A stretch of DNA of 64,000 bases from Psettodes erumei (lineage: Eukaryota; Chordata; Actinopteri; Pleuronectiformes; Psettodidae), in NCBI GenBank assembly GCA_016785225.1, contig JAFBJZ010000735.1, positions 70,001 through 134,000 on the forward strand. Reading direction: 5' to 3'. This document shows positions 23,226 to 35,605 of this stretch, piece by piece (position 1 is the first letter of the stretch; every line of letters begins with the position of its first letter). The notes under the pieces are model-generated. The model worked only from the letters and a program-made list of their open reading frames with translations. It was not told the DNA's origin and ran no database searches. A program made the position numbers and the translations under genes.

Positions 23226-25940
23226 TCAGTCCTGCAGCGCGCCTCCTCTCTGCTGCCTCTTTTTGTAGCTGGGCCAGCGACACACGGGGCAGCAGTGTTT
23301 GCCCGCCGCCAGCCACACCACGATGCACTGCTGGTGGAAGGCGTGGCCGCAGGGCAGGCCCATCAGCAGCTCCTCGCCCGCAAAGTTCTCCAGGCACACC
23401 ACGCACTCGGAGCACCGCAGCACGTCGCCGGGCCACACCGACCAGTCGCAGCGCTGCTGCTGCTGCTGCTGCTGCTGCTGAGAGGAGAGATCCTCCGGCG
23501 CCCCGTCGGATGAGGCGGAGCTTCCGTTCTCGTGACGACAGCAGAGGGATGATGCGGCGGCGGCTGTGGCGGCGCACGTGCACTGAGGGTCGCCGCTGGG
23601 ATCCGAGTCACCGCACGCACGCGGCTGCGCGCTGCTGTCCTCGCTGCACAGCCGGCTCCTGGGCCGCCTGCCGGCGTGCGCGGGCGTGCCGGGTCCGGCC
23701 CGAGGAGACTCCCTCTCCTCCCCGCTGTCCGTGTCCGCAGGTGAACTGTCTTCGTGTCCCCCGCAGCCGCGCTGACCCACGGCTCTGAACCTCCAGGTCG
23801 GCAGGGCCTTAATGTAGTCCACGTTCACCAGTGGGCGGAGCCAGAGGTCGGGGAAGGCCAGACGCTCAAAAAAGAAGTTGGGGTCGTCCTCCCAGTCCGA
23901 GTGGTCCGACGGGACCTGCTGCAGCGACGCGATCGGGTGGAGCAGGTAGGACGTGTACCAGTCCCACAGGCTGGCCAGCCACTCCAGGTTGGTGGTGCTG
24001 TCCTCGCGGCTCCTGACGCCGCAGCGACGCTTCTTCTCAAAGTAGTCGACCAGCAGGCCGTGGGCCAGGTAGGTGGACAGGAAGAGAGCGGGGTGGGAAG
24101 AGTAGAAGGTCCAGTCGGCTCGCACCAGGCTGGCCAGCGTGGTGGTGTCGGCGTAGCGCAGCAGCTTCAGGCTGTAGCCGTACAGAGCGTCCAGGTAGGG
24201 CAGCTGGAGGAGCGCCTGCAGGGAGCGATCAGCGATCAGCATCAGCGATCAGCGATCAATCGTTATCAGTGCATGAGAGAGAGAGAGCGACACGGATGGT
24301 TCCCTACCAGAACAGGAAGCCAGGACACCAGCAGGATGGAGTTGTAGGTTCCGAGCGTTCGGATCAGAACTACAAATCGTTTCACTGTCGCTCCCTGTCC
24401 GAGACGACAAACACACGTTAAAAATAAACTGGACAATTAATACACAACTCGTCGACGTTTTCATTCTAGTCACGGGTCGCTTCCGGGTGTTAGCCCGCCG
24501 CGAGAAGCTGCAGATAAACGAGTGTAAGGGAGAAACAGGAAGTGACCTGCGTGATGAAGAGGTCCATCCAGGCCAGCAGGTTGATGAGGACCAGACTGAG
24601 GACAAACAGGTCGTTGACCTCCGGCTGGACCGAGCGCAGGAACGTGTCCATGGCAGCGAGGGACAGGAACTCCCCCGTACTGGCATTCAGATGGACACAA
24701 GTGAGTGTTGACCAAAACAAACAAACAATAAATTAATTAATTAATTCGCCCGTGTGAAAGCATCACCTGTTGCCATAGCGATAGATGCCCTCAGGCATCT
24801 TGAGGATGTAGGCGGGGCTGTGGGTGACGCCGATCTCCGATAGGCTGCTGTGGTTGTCCCAGTGGCGCACGTCCACGAAGATGAACTCGATCCTGCCGGT
24901 GAACTTGACCGACAGCGAGGAGAAGAAGGCGGGGGGCTGGGCGAGGCGGGCGAACAGGAACATCTTGACCGGGTGGGCGGGGTCGGAGCGCCACTCCTCC
25001 GCCAGCTGCTCGGACCGCCGCAGGGTTTTGATGCGGTGAGCCACGTGCGAGGTCATCCAGCGGAAGATGTGCTCGGTCTCCACGCGCCGGCCGTCGTACT
25101 CCTTCAGCATGACCTTGCCCTTGGACGCGGAGGTCTGGGGGACGGACATGACGAGCGTGGACCGCTGCCAGCCGCGCTTGACGCAGGACCTGGTGGACGG
25201 ACAGAACGCGGAGACGGCGGGTCAGTGTCGGACACGGGAAGGCGCCCGAGACGTGCTGGGACCCCGCCGCCCACCTGGGGTCGTGAGAGCAGTTGAAGGT
25301 TCCGGTTCTGATCCCGAACTGAGACACTTTCTGGACCATCTTCCCCCAGTTGGACTGACTGAGCAGAGCCTCCCGGTCCTGAGCGATGACCTGCGGGTCC
25401 GGTAAAGACAGACAAGAGGGTCCGGTGAAGACGGGCAGTAGAGTCCAGTGAAGAGGGACAGTAGAGTCTTACCTGAACCAGCCAGATTCCGTCTTTCGTG
25501 TCCTCCACCAACTCGTAGAAGTGCATCTCTCCGCTGAAGTGGGTGGTGCTGGGGTCTCCTGCCTCCGTCTGCTCCTTCTCCTTCTTGATGGCTGAGTACA
25601 GCTCCCCCTGGGTCAACTCTCCTGTGGGGGCGGGGTTACAGATTCAGGTAAAGGTGATGCAAACTGAGTCGGAGCGTGGGTGGGTGGAGGCGATTCGGAG
25701 CCCCGGCCCGTTACCTGACTTCTCCACCAGCTCGCTGACGTCCTTCTTCTCGGCCAGCCCGGCGTAGCCGAGACCGCGACACTCCAGGATGGTCTTCAGC
25801 TTCTTGTAGCTGAGCGTCACCGGATCCACCAGCTGGGTGGCGAACACGCCGGTCTCGTACCAGACCACCGCCTCGAAGATCCGCGCCAGCGCGAACAGCA
25901 CCACGAAGTACAGCAGCAGGAAGAACAGTTTGAGCCACAT
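23226..25940 (-). CDS. rnf103: ER RING-type E3 ubiquitin ligase RNF103
   Basis: RNF103 (Kf-1) is a multi-pass endoplasmic reticulum E3 ubiquitin ligase implicated in ER-associated degradation. Seven exons join in phase: 25940-25715, 25621-25473, 25390-25275, 25189-24767, 24679-24547, 24394-24308 and 24215-23226. They total 2124 nt (707 residues; mammalian proteins have about 685). The N-terminus MWLKLFFLLLYFVVLFALAR is a signal or membrane segment. Exon 5 holds a membrane segment (NDLFVLSLVLINLLAWMDLF) and exon 6 another (NSILLVSWLPVL). The last exon carries conserved NLEWLASLWDWYTSYLLHPI and a C-terminal RING-H2 finger beginning CVVCLENF, with PCGHAFHQQCIVVWL and CPVCRW. Between them is a fast-evolving segment with a nine-glutamine run encoded by nine CAG codons. 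The start matches the family exactly. GCTAGC/TTAGCTTAGC motifs lie in the promoter at about 26159-26180. Confidence 0.97.
23454..23480 (-). repeat. (CAG)9 coding repeat in rnf103
   Basis: Nine pure CAG codons on the coding strand specify glutamine just before the RING finger. The run is uninterrupted, so it is likely to vary in length. Mammalian RNF103 has no comparable run that I recall. Confidence 0.9.
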
Positions 25941-26420
25941 CTTCCGGCTGGACCGAGCCGGAGCTGGACTAGGTTGGAGCTGGACTAAGCTGGAGCTGGA
26001 CTGAGCTGGATCAGGACTTATTTGGAGGTGGACTAAGCTGGGGCAGGACGGCCTGTGGGTCTGGAGTCCGTCAGCCCGTCATGTTTGACCGAGTGTTGCC
26101 GGGGACGTCCGCTGACGATCTACCTGCGCTCTCCGGTCGCGGATCCTGTGACAGTGACAGCTAGCCACTTAGCTTAGCATCGCGGGTCGGCCCGCTCGTG
26201 TGCACGCGCCGCAGGTGACGCGTCTCGCGGCGCTCGGGCGTCAGTTGCGCGCGCTGTTTTCGCGCCGCGAGGTGAGCGACAGGTGAGGTCCGGATCCTCT
26301 TCTCACCGTCCGAAAGTCAAGAAAAACGAACTGACCTGCTCCGATCAGCTGCTGTACACAGAGGGGGGGGAGTGGGGGAGTGTGACGTCACATCCGGCTC
26401 CACCTCACGCATGTAAACAA
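25941..26420 (-). promoter_or_regulatory. rnf103 promoter and 5' UTR
   Basis: CpG-rich sequence upstream of the rnf103 ATG. It includes a degenerate tandem repeat around AGCTGGACT at about 25957-26035 and GCTAGC/TTAGCTTAGC motifs near 26160. It ends where the sequence turns AT-rich. Confidence 0.45.
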
Positions 26421-26429
26421 GCTACAAAA

Positions 26430-28848
26430 TAAGAGCCTCCGTGGGGCCCTGACATGCACAGGTCCACTTCCGGTTGCCTTTTAATCAGTCATTAACGGTT
26501 ATAGAGTCACTAACTAATAAAAACTAAAAAAAAAGATTTTGTTTGATTATTTCCCCATAAATCATATTTACTTCGCTGTTTGATTATTAACAGGATTACA
26601 TGAAAAGTTATGGACAGATTTAAATTATTTTCAGTACCTGGATCCAGGAGTTCACCATTGTGAGATAAAGGGTAAAATTTCACATTAATTTATTTGATAT
26701 TTCCATGAATGAATAAAGATTTGAACTGAGAAAAATCAGGGGAGCACCAAGTCAATAATGTCAATAGTTAATATTAATATAAATACTATTTTATTAATAA
26801 AAAAAATAGTATTTACCATATTCAAGGAGAAAATCTTCCACACATTTTATATATATATAGGAGATTTGTTTTAATTAGTTGAAATGTACATAAGAGACAC
26901 TGTGAGTAAAATTTTAATTTATTGTCAATAAGAATTTTTAAGAGGAAGTTTTCTTTTCTTTTAATGCTGAATGAAGTATAATTTTACAGCCTGCTAACAA
27001 CTTTGTAAATGTAGTTAAGATTTTTTAAATCCATTGAAACCGATAGAAACTTCAGCACCTCATTTTTAAAAAAGTCCTACTAACAACAGCTTTTTTTTTT
27101 GGAGTCATTGGAACGATTACTTACACAAATTGTACAAATGTAGAGATATATAAAAAAAAAAACCTCCAGCTGCTGAAAACTGACGCATTTGCTGGAGGCG
27201 CGGTGGACGACAAACAGCCTGGTCAGGACAAAGGTGGCACACAAACGCACAAATGACGTTAGAGAAACAGAAACACAACATGGCACAGTGAACTGAAGGA
27301 TGACAGAGTGCGGAAAAAAAAAACAACAACAACAACAACAACAAAATAAGTTAAGCAGGAAGTAAAGCCCCGTCCAGGCTGAATTTGAATTTCTGCATGA
27401 AACCGGAGGAAGTGAGGAAACGTTTCCATGATTCAGGCGGATGGAAATGTGTAACTGCAGACACACGGGTCTGTTTGGGAACCAGCACGACAGCAGAACC
27501 AGTTAAAACCATCAGCAGAACCGGACCCTGTAGAAGCTCATCGCCTCCTGCTGTTCTGATTCCGGCCCCGTTTCAGCAGCGGAGGGACGTTAAAAACGTG
27601 AAGCTCTGCAGCCTCGTGTCCTCTGGTTTCTGAGCAGATTCCTGGAGCTTTTAGAATGTGAAGTCACACTAAACCGTGTCCACACGTGTTTGGACATGAG
27701 GATCATTTTTAGACCGATGCACTTCAGGCAACATGTTCGTCCTGTCTGAACGGGGCTTTACATTCTCACAGCAGACGTCTCGGTGTTCAGGAGGAATCCG
27801 CGACTGTAAAAACAGCTGTGTTCCATTTCGTTCCCCCGGTACACTTTCCTGGAAAACTTAATGGAACAGAGCCACCGCTCATTTCACCGATTCCACCTGA
27901 GGTCCAAACGTCTGCCGTGCAGGCAAATCATTTGTGTTGGCGAACAGCGGAGAGACGGCTCGTCGTCAGATCGTGAAAGGACCAATAAGAATCCATCACA
28001 GAGAGCGCTGCCTGTCTCCTTGTAATCATCAGGTGATTTACTGCAGCAGTTTGGCATCAGGCTGTTTTTGAAATACTTGTACCACATACAATACCTCGGT
28101 GAGCGTGTAATCTATTACATCGGTTCTACACTAAACAAGCGTCTGGTTTCCAGTTAACAGAATGTGAGGGGGAACGTGATCTGGTCCTGCGAAGACACAA
28201 CAGAGAGTCAGGACTGAGCGGCGCCACGGCCCAGTTGGACTTTTCTCAACTGACCGCAGCGTGAAAACAGGCGCAGACGCAACGCAACTGGGTCGACGGA
28301 GCGTTTCATCGTAGTCCCGCTGAAAGACGATCCTGGAATGTCTCTGTCAAAAACACCGAGGCCTCGAGTTTCAAGACTGGTCCAGACTGAAAAGGTGGAA
28401 GATCAGTTAGCAGGAAAACGAGCTCCCCGCTCTGCTTCACGTTATAATCATACAGGGAGGATGGAGTCGACCGCATGAGGAGGTGACTGCAGTGAAAAGG
28501 CCGACAAGCGTCGAATAAATTCAACCAAACCAACATCTTTCCTGTTTTGTGATGTAATTCCCAATAGAACGTCAATATTTTACAAATTTCCCGGTCTCTG
28601 CTGCAGTGGTTGTCGTCCACCATATTGAAACTCGAGGCCTGAGCGTTTCTTTGACAACCGCAACTTAAAAAACAACAAAAAAAAAAATCTTCTGCCACAT
28701 TTTTAGCTGCTGACGCTCGTCTGTGGGGAACCAAGGCACGCTCCTCTCCCGCCTCAGGGCAGGAGATGGAAGGAAAGTGACTGTGCTCAGCTGAACGTTA
28801 CCTAAGGAGAGAGCCCGGACACGCCCTGGACACACGGAGAGAAGGGGG
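26430..28848 (-). other. AT-rich spacer and probable abhd18 3' UTR
   Basis: About 2.4 kb without a recognisable coding exon. The left half is AT-rich with A and T runs. The right half has mixed composition and may belong to the abhd18 3' untranslated region. No convincing polyadenylation signal was fixed. Confidence 0.4.
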
Positions 28849-30048
28849 CTAGTGCAGGTGGGGATACTTCAGCTCGAATCGGTTGAAGGCGTCGTATATG
28901 GCCTGTCTGGAGAGGAAACAGACCTGTGATCAGTTTTAAGATGACACGGCGCGGAGAGAAGGCCGCGCTCGTCCTCGACTCCGTCACAAACGAGCTGCTG
29001 GTACCGGGAAGAGACGGGAGGGGTCCGGACCACCTCACCCCGACTCAGCGGTTTACCTGAAGACGTTCTGTTTGAACAGGTAGGCGCTGATGTGTCCTCC
29101 GTTCAGGTACCGGACCTCACACCCGGGCCAGATCTCCTGCAGGCTGAGGACTCCCGCCCGGGGGATGTAGGCGTCCTCTTTGGCCTGGACCACGATGATC
29201 AGACTGGTGTCGACGGGGACTAGGACAGAGACGGACACAGTCAACTAACACTGGGCGGTTCCTCCTGCTGCTCTGAGATCAGCCTGAGCGCACAACCTGT
29301 TCTACAACATCCCGGAGGTTCCAATGTACATTTGTACAGTTATTATTGGGATGTTTTATTTTGCAGGCGCCCGCTCGGCGCAGCGACACCCACCGGAGAA
29401 GTTGGCCATGTGTGTGCACTCGTCCATCACTCCCTTCATGAAGCCGATGGACTCTCTGTGCAGCGACGGCCGGCAGCATCTGGCTGAATCCGTCTTCTTC
29501 CACTGCAGCGCGTCGTTTGCGTCCAGGCTTCTGAGAAAAAATTAAAAAATAAACATAAATAAGAAGGAAACTCACACGTGGGCGACGCTTACTGAACTTT
29601 ACCTCCTCAGAGAGTCCAAGCTCGGCCCGCTGCTCTGCACCGACGATAACAAATGGTCGACTCCGTGTCCGGCCCCGCCCCCTTCGGGGCCTCCGCCAAT
29701 CAGCAGGTCTCGTGCGACCTTGGCGTCCTCCCGTCCGGCTTTGGAGCAGCGGTCCTCCGACGCCCCGTCCCCTCCGGACAGACCCAACAGACGCTCGATG
29801 GAGTCCACGTTCTTCGCCAGGTCTGGACCCATCTTTAAGGAGTCGGCCTGATCGACGCAGAGGAAACAATCAGATCAATCGTTTGGATCGATCGGCTGAT
29901 TGGTCCGCCACCAGCGGGGCGAAGGACGTCGTACCCCGCAGTACTCCAGCAGGTTTATGATCTCCTCCTCGTACACAGAGTTGATGGCGTACTGCTTCTC
30001 CAGCTCGGTCCAGTTCACGGCTTTGCTCAGCACGCCCTGCGCACGCAC

Positions 30049-30091
<43 letters not shown>

Positions 30092-30279
30092 TATATATAC
30101 ACTGTACTTCAGACTATTGCTTCAGAGATTATGTCTGTGGGAAAGCAACAATCGCACAACTGGTTGGGTCGATAAGCTGCCGTTTGTTTTTCATGACACA
30201 ATTACACAACTGTGACCAGTGTGTTGTGTAACAACACCAACATATGACCCGATAACATGAATCCTGAGCGTGACACTCG

Positions 30280-30324
<45 letters not shown>

Positions 30325-30454
30325 GAGGCTGATTCAGAGCAACTTTGATTTAATGGCCCCAATTGTCGAGGAAACACACAAACACATTAAACGCTCGACT
30401 GAGTTGTTGTTACGGTTACCAACGCAGCTCTGCTACAGAACCACGTTCAGTGAC

Positions 30455-30510
<56 letters not shown>

Positions 30511-31147
30511 TACCGTGGTGAAGACGCTGGAGGCCGTGGACCAGGACAAACAGGGAATCAGAGGGATGGGCTTTGGCCAGTTAGTCACAGCCAGGGACGC
30601 CATCTGTACACAACAACAACAACAACAACAACAACCTTTACAAACAACAGGATCTGTGGACAGGAAGCTGGGAGCGGGAACACGTGCGGTGACTCACGTA
30701 TCCTCCCATGGAGATTCCCGTCATTCCCAGCGGCCAGTATCCCTCTCTGTCCAGCCAGCGGAGCAGCACCGTGGACTCCAGGATCAGAGCGCCCCCCATG
30801 ACGAACAGGTCCGACACGTTCTTCAGACTGGACCGCCTGAAACGCTCACAGACAACGTAATGGATGAACCCGGGCCCGCGGGGGGACGGGGGGACGGGGA
30901 CGGGGACGGATACGAGGGAGTCAACTCACAGTTGGTCCTTGGGTTTACGGTGACCATGTGAGCGGCGAGTTAAGGAACAACGAGACGTTAGCGAGCAGCA
31001 GAAAAAAAAAAAAAAAAAAAAAGAGGAGGCAGCGGACGGGACAAGACCAGAGAAGGATATAATACGGGTTCTCCAGGAGCAGCGACGCCATCCCCGCCTC
31101 TTTGATCATGGGCCGGGCCATCAGGGTGCGGCGGCGCCAGAAAAACT

Positions 31148-31187
<40 letters not shown>

Positions 31188-31327
31188 CATGAATACTTCA
31201 GAGCCACAAAGTGAAGACGCTGCCCGGGTTCACGCTGACGTTAAGAGACTCACGTGGTCTCCGGTCCCGGCCAGGTGGATACATACTGGTCTGTTCTTCT
31301 TCCACCTCTTGGGAACTATGAACTGGA

Positions 31328-31368
<41 letters not shown>

Positions 31369-32061
31369 GAGAGTTAATGTCACATCAGCGATTCTGCCTC
31401 AGACACAGGGAAGAAACGTCAAACATTCAGCAAATCATCTTGTCTGGTTTCATTTGAATTTCTTCTTAGATTGACTGCGTGAGTATTGAGGCCTCATATA
31501 ATCCTACTCTGGGATTAAACTGTTTTGTTTATTCTGCTCAGGTTCTGTACTGCCCCGTCGTCCGGTGACCGGGGGGGCTGGTATCAGCATCACGTGACGT
31601 ACCTGGCTTTGACGGCCTCCGGAGGCAGGATTCCAGGAACAAAGTGCTCCAGGGGAGAGAAGAAGAAGCCATCGTGGATGTGACAGTCGGAGTGTTCCTC
31701 TGTCTGCACACAAACAAACAAACAAACAAACAAACAAACAAACAAAACCGTGTGTGAGGGCAGAGAAAGGAGCGGCTGCGACCCGCCGAGCTGACGCGCC
31801 GTACCTTGTTTATGTAGACCGGGTAGTCCTCGGGCACCAGAGACTTGCACCTGTCTCTGTCTCCGATGATTTTCCGGAACTCGAAGATCCTGTGGGGCGA
31901 GAGAGAAACTCGGGGAGTCAGAACGGCCTCGTCGCCAACTTCCCGCCGCTCGCTCCGTCTTTCCCGTACCTCTTGAGGTCTTCAGGCTTCCCCCATCCCC
32001 CGATGAAGAGTTTGGTGAGGAGCAGCCTTCTGTAGAATACATCCAGCCGGCTCACACCCAT
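28849..32061 (-). CDS. abhd18: Alpha/beta hydrolase domain-containing protein 18
   Basis: ABHD18 (C4orf29) is a predicted serine hydrolase; the substrate is not inferred here. Thirteen exons join in exact phase: 32061-31970, 31889-31805, 31703-31603, 31329-31254, 31145-31061, 30957-30930, 30836-30698, 30603-30514, 30036-29935, 29847-29603, 29530-29394, 29219-29057 and 28906-28849. They total 1401 nt (466 residues, close to the mammalian 464). MGVSRLDVFYRRLLLTKLFI matches the family N-terminus. The nucleophile elbow GISMGG is in exon 7. The likely catalytic acid is in EDAYIP and the histidine in NGGHIS, both in exon 12. Exons 10-11 hold a variable region. Intron 5 is an AT-AC intron of the minor-spliceosome type and exon 6 is only 28 nt. 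Several introns have TG repeats directly before their acceptors. Confidence 0.95.
30958..31060 (-). other. U12-type AT-AC intron of abhd18
   Basis: The intron begins ATATCCTTCT (31060-31051), the U12 donor consensus, and contains TTCCTTAAC at 30977-30969, an exact U12 branch-site consensus. It ends CAC at 30958, about 12 nt after the branch adenosine. No AG is available between the branch site and the exon. This is the only choice that gives NPYYGHRKPKDQL, matching NPYYGCRKPKDQ in mammals as I recall it. The length is 103 bp, and a long T run occupies its middle. Confidence 0.9.
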
Positions 32062-33060
32062 GGACCAGCGCCTGGCATCTGCACAGGGAGACGCACAACA
32101 GCCTGTTGTTTGACAGACGGGGTGATGTTTGCTAAGTTTAACTCGGCGGTCACGTGGTGTCAGCGTGCGACAGCGGAGGTGACCCTTTGTTAGAGATACA
32201 GCAGAATGAGCTCATGTTACAGAACAGATCATTACGTCATCAGGTGTAAACAAACGGGAACGCAACAGTGACAGTACTTCATTTTTGTTTGTTTGTTTGT
32301 TTGTTTGTGGACAGTCCAGACCAACGTGAAGTCAGGTTTCACATTAAAAAAAAACATTTTTACCTACTCAAGAGGCCTCAGGTGACACACGGTGGCCGTA
32401 ATGACCAGAGTAGATGCGCAGTGACCACCTGTTCCCCGGGATTAAGTCTCCCGTCAGAGCGGGGGGTTCGGCTCCGCGGTACCGATCAGTCACGACAAAA
32501 AATAACAACAACAACAACAACAACAACAACGGGACCGACACCCGCACAGATCTGCGAACGGCTCCTCAGGAAAAATACGCACAGCTGTTACGGGCGCCAG
32601 AGATTAGACCGATCCGAAGGACAGAGCGTGACCTTTTCTAACGGCGGCCTTTCATTCCGTTTGACTCACAAAATACACAAACCTGCCGCCGTGACACACA
32701 AACACACAAGCTGTCAGACAATGACTCACCTGCTGCCCCGAGTTCAACTTTCGGCTAGCGCCAAGTTAGCTAACTTAGCCTGCTCCATTCATTGCGGGTG
32801 CGTTCACATAAACAGACACACACACAGGCGGGAAGACAGACACACACACACACACACTCACAGACACACAAACACCACCAGTACGGACACACTACCTCAA
32901 ACGGTGCACGGACGTCTTTAAGCCTCGCTGTGGACCAGAGACCTGCGGCCAACCGTCCTCCAGAGGGGTCAAAGTGCCGTATCACGGTGTGCGCGGGGAC
33001 TTCCGGTGTAACTTCCAAAATAAAAGTGGCGCCGCCGCTCAGCTAGCTCCCCCCGGTGGC
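32062..33060 (-). promoter_or_regulatory. abhd18 upstream region and promoter
   Basis: The coding start is at 32061. A CpG-rich segment with TTAGCTAACTTAGC-type motifs at about 32752-32785 is a probable transcription start area, which would place 5' UTR or an intron between. The stretch also has AAC/CAA repeats near 32502-32530 and CA repeats near 32815-32870. No additional coding exon was seen. Confidence 0.35.
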
Positions 33061-33874
33061 CACACGTGGTAATGCAACGAGAAATCCTCTGCGGCCCGCA
33101 AAGCAGTTTCCCCATGGACCTCAACCGTAAAATAAAGGTCTGTAAAAACAGCCAGTTATTACTCATTATAGTGTATTTATTTTATGGTGGTGGTGTTTTT
33201 ATCTCTGTAAACCTTTAGAGACCGGAAAATTCATTACTTCCTTTCTGCTTTATTGATTATTATGGACTATTGAGGTATGTCGGTATCTCAATCTCTCCTT
33301 TAGGAAAACACCACCAGTGTGATAAAGGGGGGAGGATTTCACTAACTCTGGTGCATTAATGCAAATAAGCCTTTAGTATTTCTTTACTAAATTTGATGAG
33401 TGCAGAAAATAATCAAGTGAACCCATGATCATACGTGTAAATTAAACCATTTGGGTTAAAAAAAATGAAGGTAACAGAACTCTCTCTCTTCATAGAGAAT
33501 CAGACTAAGACTCAAAGTTGTTGGCACTGTTTGGATGTCGATCATTTAGGTCTGTAAAGGTCAAACCAGTTGCCGTTATTCACGCCAAACAACAGAAGTG
33601 GGTGTTCTGACAGTGCACGAAGTTTGATCAGTCTTTATTCTCCGGTGATAGTGTTAGGGGAATACACAGGCATCATAACTGGGCTCCATTCAGTCCAAAC
33701 AAACCAGACGACTGTGGCGTCGACCTGCACACCAACCAATCAGTGCAGCCAGTGGTGTGTGTCCTCCTCATACACACACCTTTTTGGATCCGAACCGTGA
33801 AGAGTGTCCACTGCTGGACTGATTAGAAATGAAGACGGAGTTGGCCTGGCGGACGCACGCCGCGCTGGGACCAG
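33061..33874 (-). other. igbp1 3' untranslated region and spacer
   Basis: No coding exon was seen. A minus-strand AATAAA at 33634-33639 lies about 240 nt past the igbp1 stop codon and is its likely polyadenylation signal. DNA to the left is AT-rich. Confidence 0.5.
33634..33639 (-). terminator. Probable igbp1 polyadenylation signal
   Basis: Minus-strand AATAAA about 240 nt downstream of the igbp1 stop codon. Confidence 0.55.
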
Positions 33875-35213
33875 TTAGCCCATGTTCTGGCGGTTTCCGT
33901 AACCTCTGCGATGAGTGTCTTTCCAGTCGTCCCAGTTCCTGGCTTTGAGCAGAGTCTCCTCGTCGTCCCGTTCGGCCTTTTTCTCTTTCTCTTCTTCTTC
34001 CCGCTCCTTCGCGTCGGCGTCGTCCTCCGCGGCGACCCTCCTCGGTACCCCCTGGTCCGGCAGGGCTCCGTGTTTCCTGTGCTGCTCGTACCAGTCGTCT
34101 ACCGTCATGGTGGGAAGGCTGGGGTACCCGGCCCCAAACACCCGAGCCTGTGGACGAAACAAACGCACTCTGTCACACGTAACGGCCTGCGCCTCTGCTC
34201 TGGTACCCACCGCTGAGAGACTGTTTTGATCGTGTCTACTGGTCTCCTGCTGCCCCCGACCCATGTGTTCGTCGTGTTCAACCCCCGTCTCACCTGCACA
34301 GCGTCCTTGGTGAGGATGAACGGTTTCATGGGAGGCCTGGCGGGATGAGCCGGCTGCCTGGCCGCGCTCTCCTTCAGCGCGTCCATGTTCTTGAGGATCT
34401 CCATCTCCTGATCGATGCTCTCTATCTCCTCCAGACACACGGTCACCCACCGCCGCACGCTCAGGAGGTAAAAATCCCGGCTGACCTCGTCGTCGGCCTG
34501 TCCGCTGTCCACGGCCCTCCGCGCCTCCAACAGCCGCGCCTCCAGCTCCTTCTTCTGGCGGTACCGCTCGATCTTGGCCTGCCTCTGCGTCGCCATGGCG
34601 ACCAGGTCTGACGGGCAGGGGCCGGACTGGAACGTACAAGCACACGTCACCTGATTTACCTGGGTTACACAGGAATCTGTGCAGTGCTCACTACACTCAC
34701 GCCGTGCACGCGTCACCGGTACGCCGCCCTCACCTTGGCCGCGGGGGGTCCGTTTCCAGACGCGTCGCCGGGGGAACCCGGTTCTCGGTCCGCGGACTTC
34801 GGCAGCTCAAACTGCGACACGTTATACTCCTTACACCTGCGCAGGAAGTCCACGAAGTAGGCCCGCGCCGCCCGGACCGTCTCCAGCCGCTTGTCCCTGC
34901 CGGTCAGCTTCATGGTGAGCGCGCCCAGCAGCGCGGGCAGCAGCAGGTACTTCAGGTCGGCCGTGGCCACCTCCTCCAGCTCCTCGTTGCGACTGAACAG
35001 CTCGAGCTGCGCCGCCATTCTGGACGCCTCCTCCAGGCAGCCGATACCGCGCCTCACTCGCACCTGGACGCTGTTCGAGCCCAGCGGTTCTTCGGTACCG
35101 TCCACCTCCTCGAATATCTTCCAGCCGCGGTCGAGCAGCTCCGGTAATTTCGGGGGCGGCGCGTCTGTGTTCGACTGCTGCCTGTCATCGCTGCTGTTTT
35201 CGCGTTCCGCCAT
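33875..35213 (-). CDS. igbp1: Immunoglobulin-binding protein 1 / alpha4 (PP2A regulator)
   Basis: IGBP1 (alpha4, Tap42 homologue) binds and stabilises the catalytic subunits of PP2A, PP4 and PP6 in the cytoplasm. Three exons join in phase: 35213-34734, 34626-34294 and 34147-33875. They total 1086 nt (361 residues; mammalian about 339). Exon 1 encodes the helical N-terminal domain (LPELLDRGWKIFEEV, FSRNEELEEVATADLKYLLL). Exon 2 continues it (RQAKIERYRQKKELEARLLE). Exon 3 holds the conserved C-terminal ARVFGAGYPSLPTMTVDDWY, an acidic-basic low-complexity stretch rich in E and K, and the terminal NWDDWKDTHRRGYGNRQNMG. The start codon opens MAERENSSDD and is the first ATG in the frame. Introns are about 107 and 146 bp. 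Confidence 0.96.
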
Positions 35214-35513
35214 CTTGTCATAGTTTCCGGGTTCCGTCTTCTTCGCCTTCTATTTTTCTGCAGCGCGGCTCTCAGAGGGAAGTCACTGCCCCCCGCAGGC
35301 CGGGCGCTGTAACTACATTTATTTTTAGATTCTGCGTTTCTTACTAAAACTTATTCTGCAGTTACTAATGAGGAAATATTGGAAATAAGATTATAAATGT
35401 AAATAAATCAACCTGGACTCAATAGGAGAGATTATTCACAAAGTGAACCACAATATAGATGATGAATTATGTCATTAAAAAATAAAAAAAAAAATAAATA
35501 TATATATATATAA

Positions 35514-35605
<92 letters not shown>

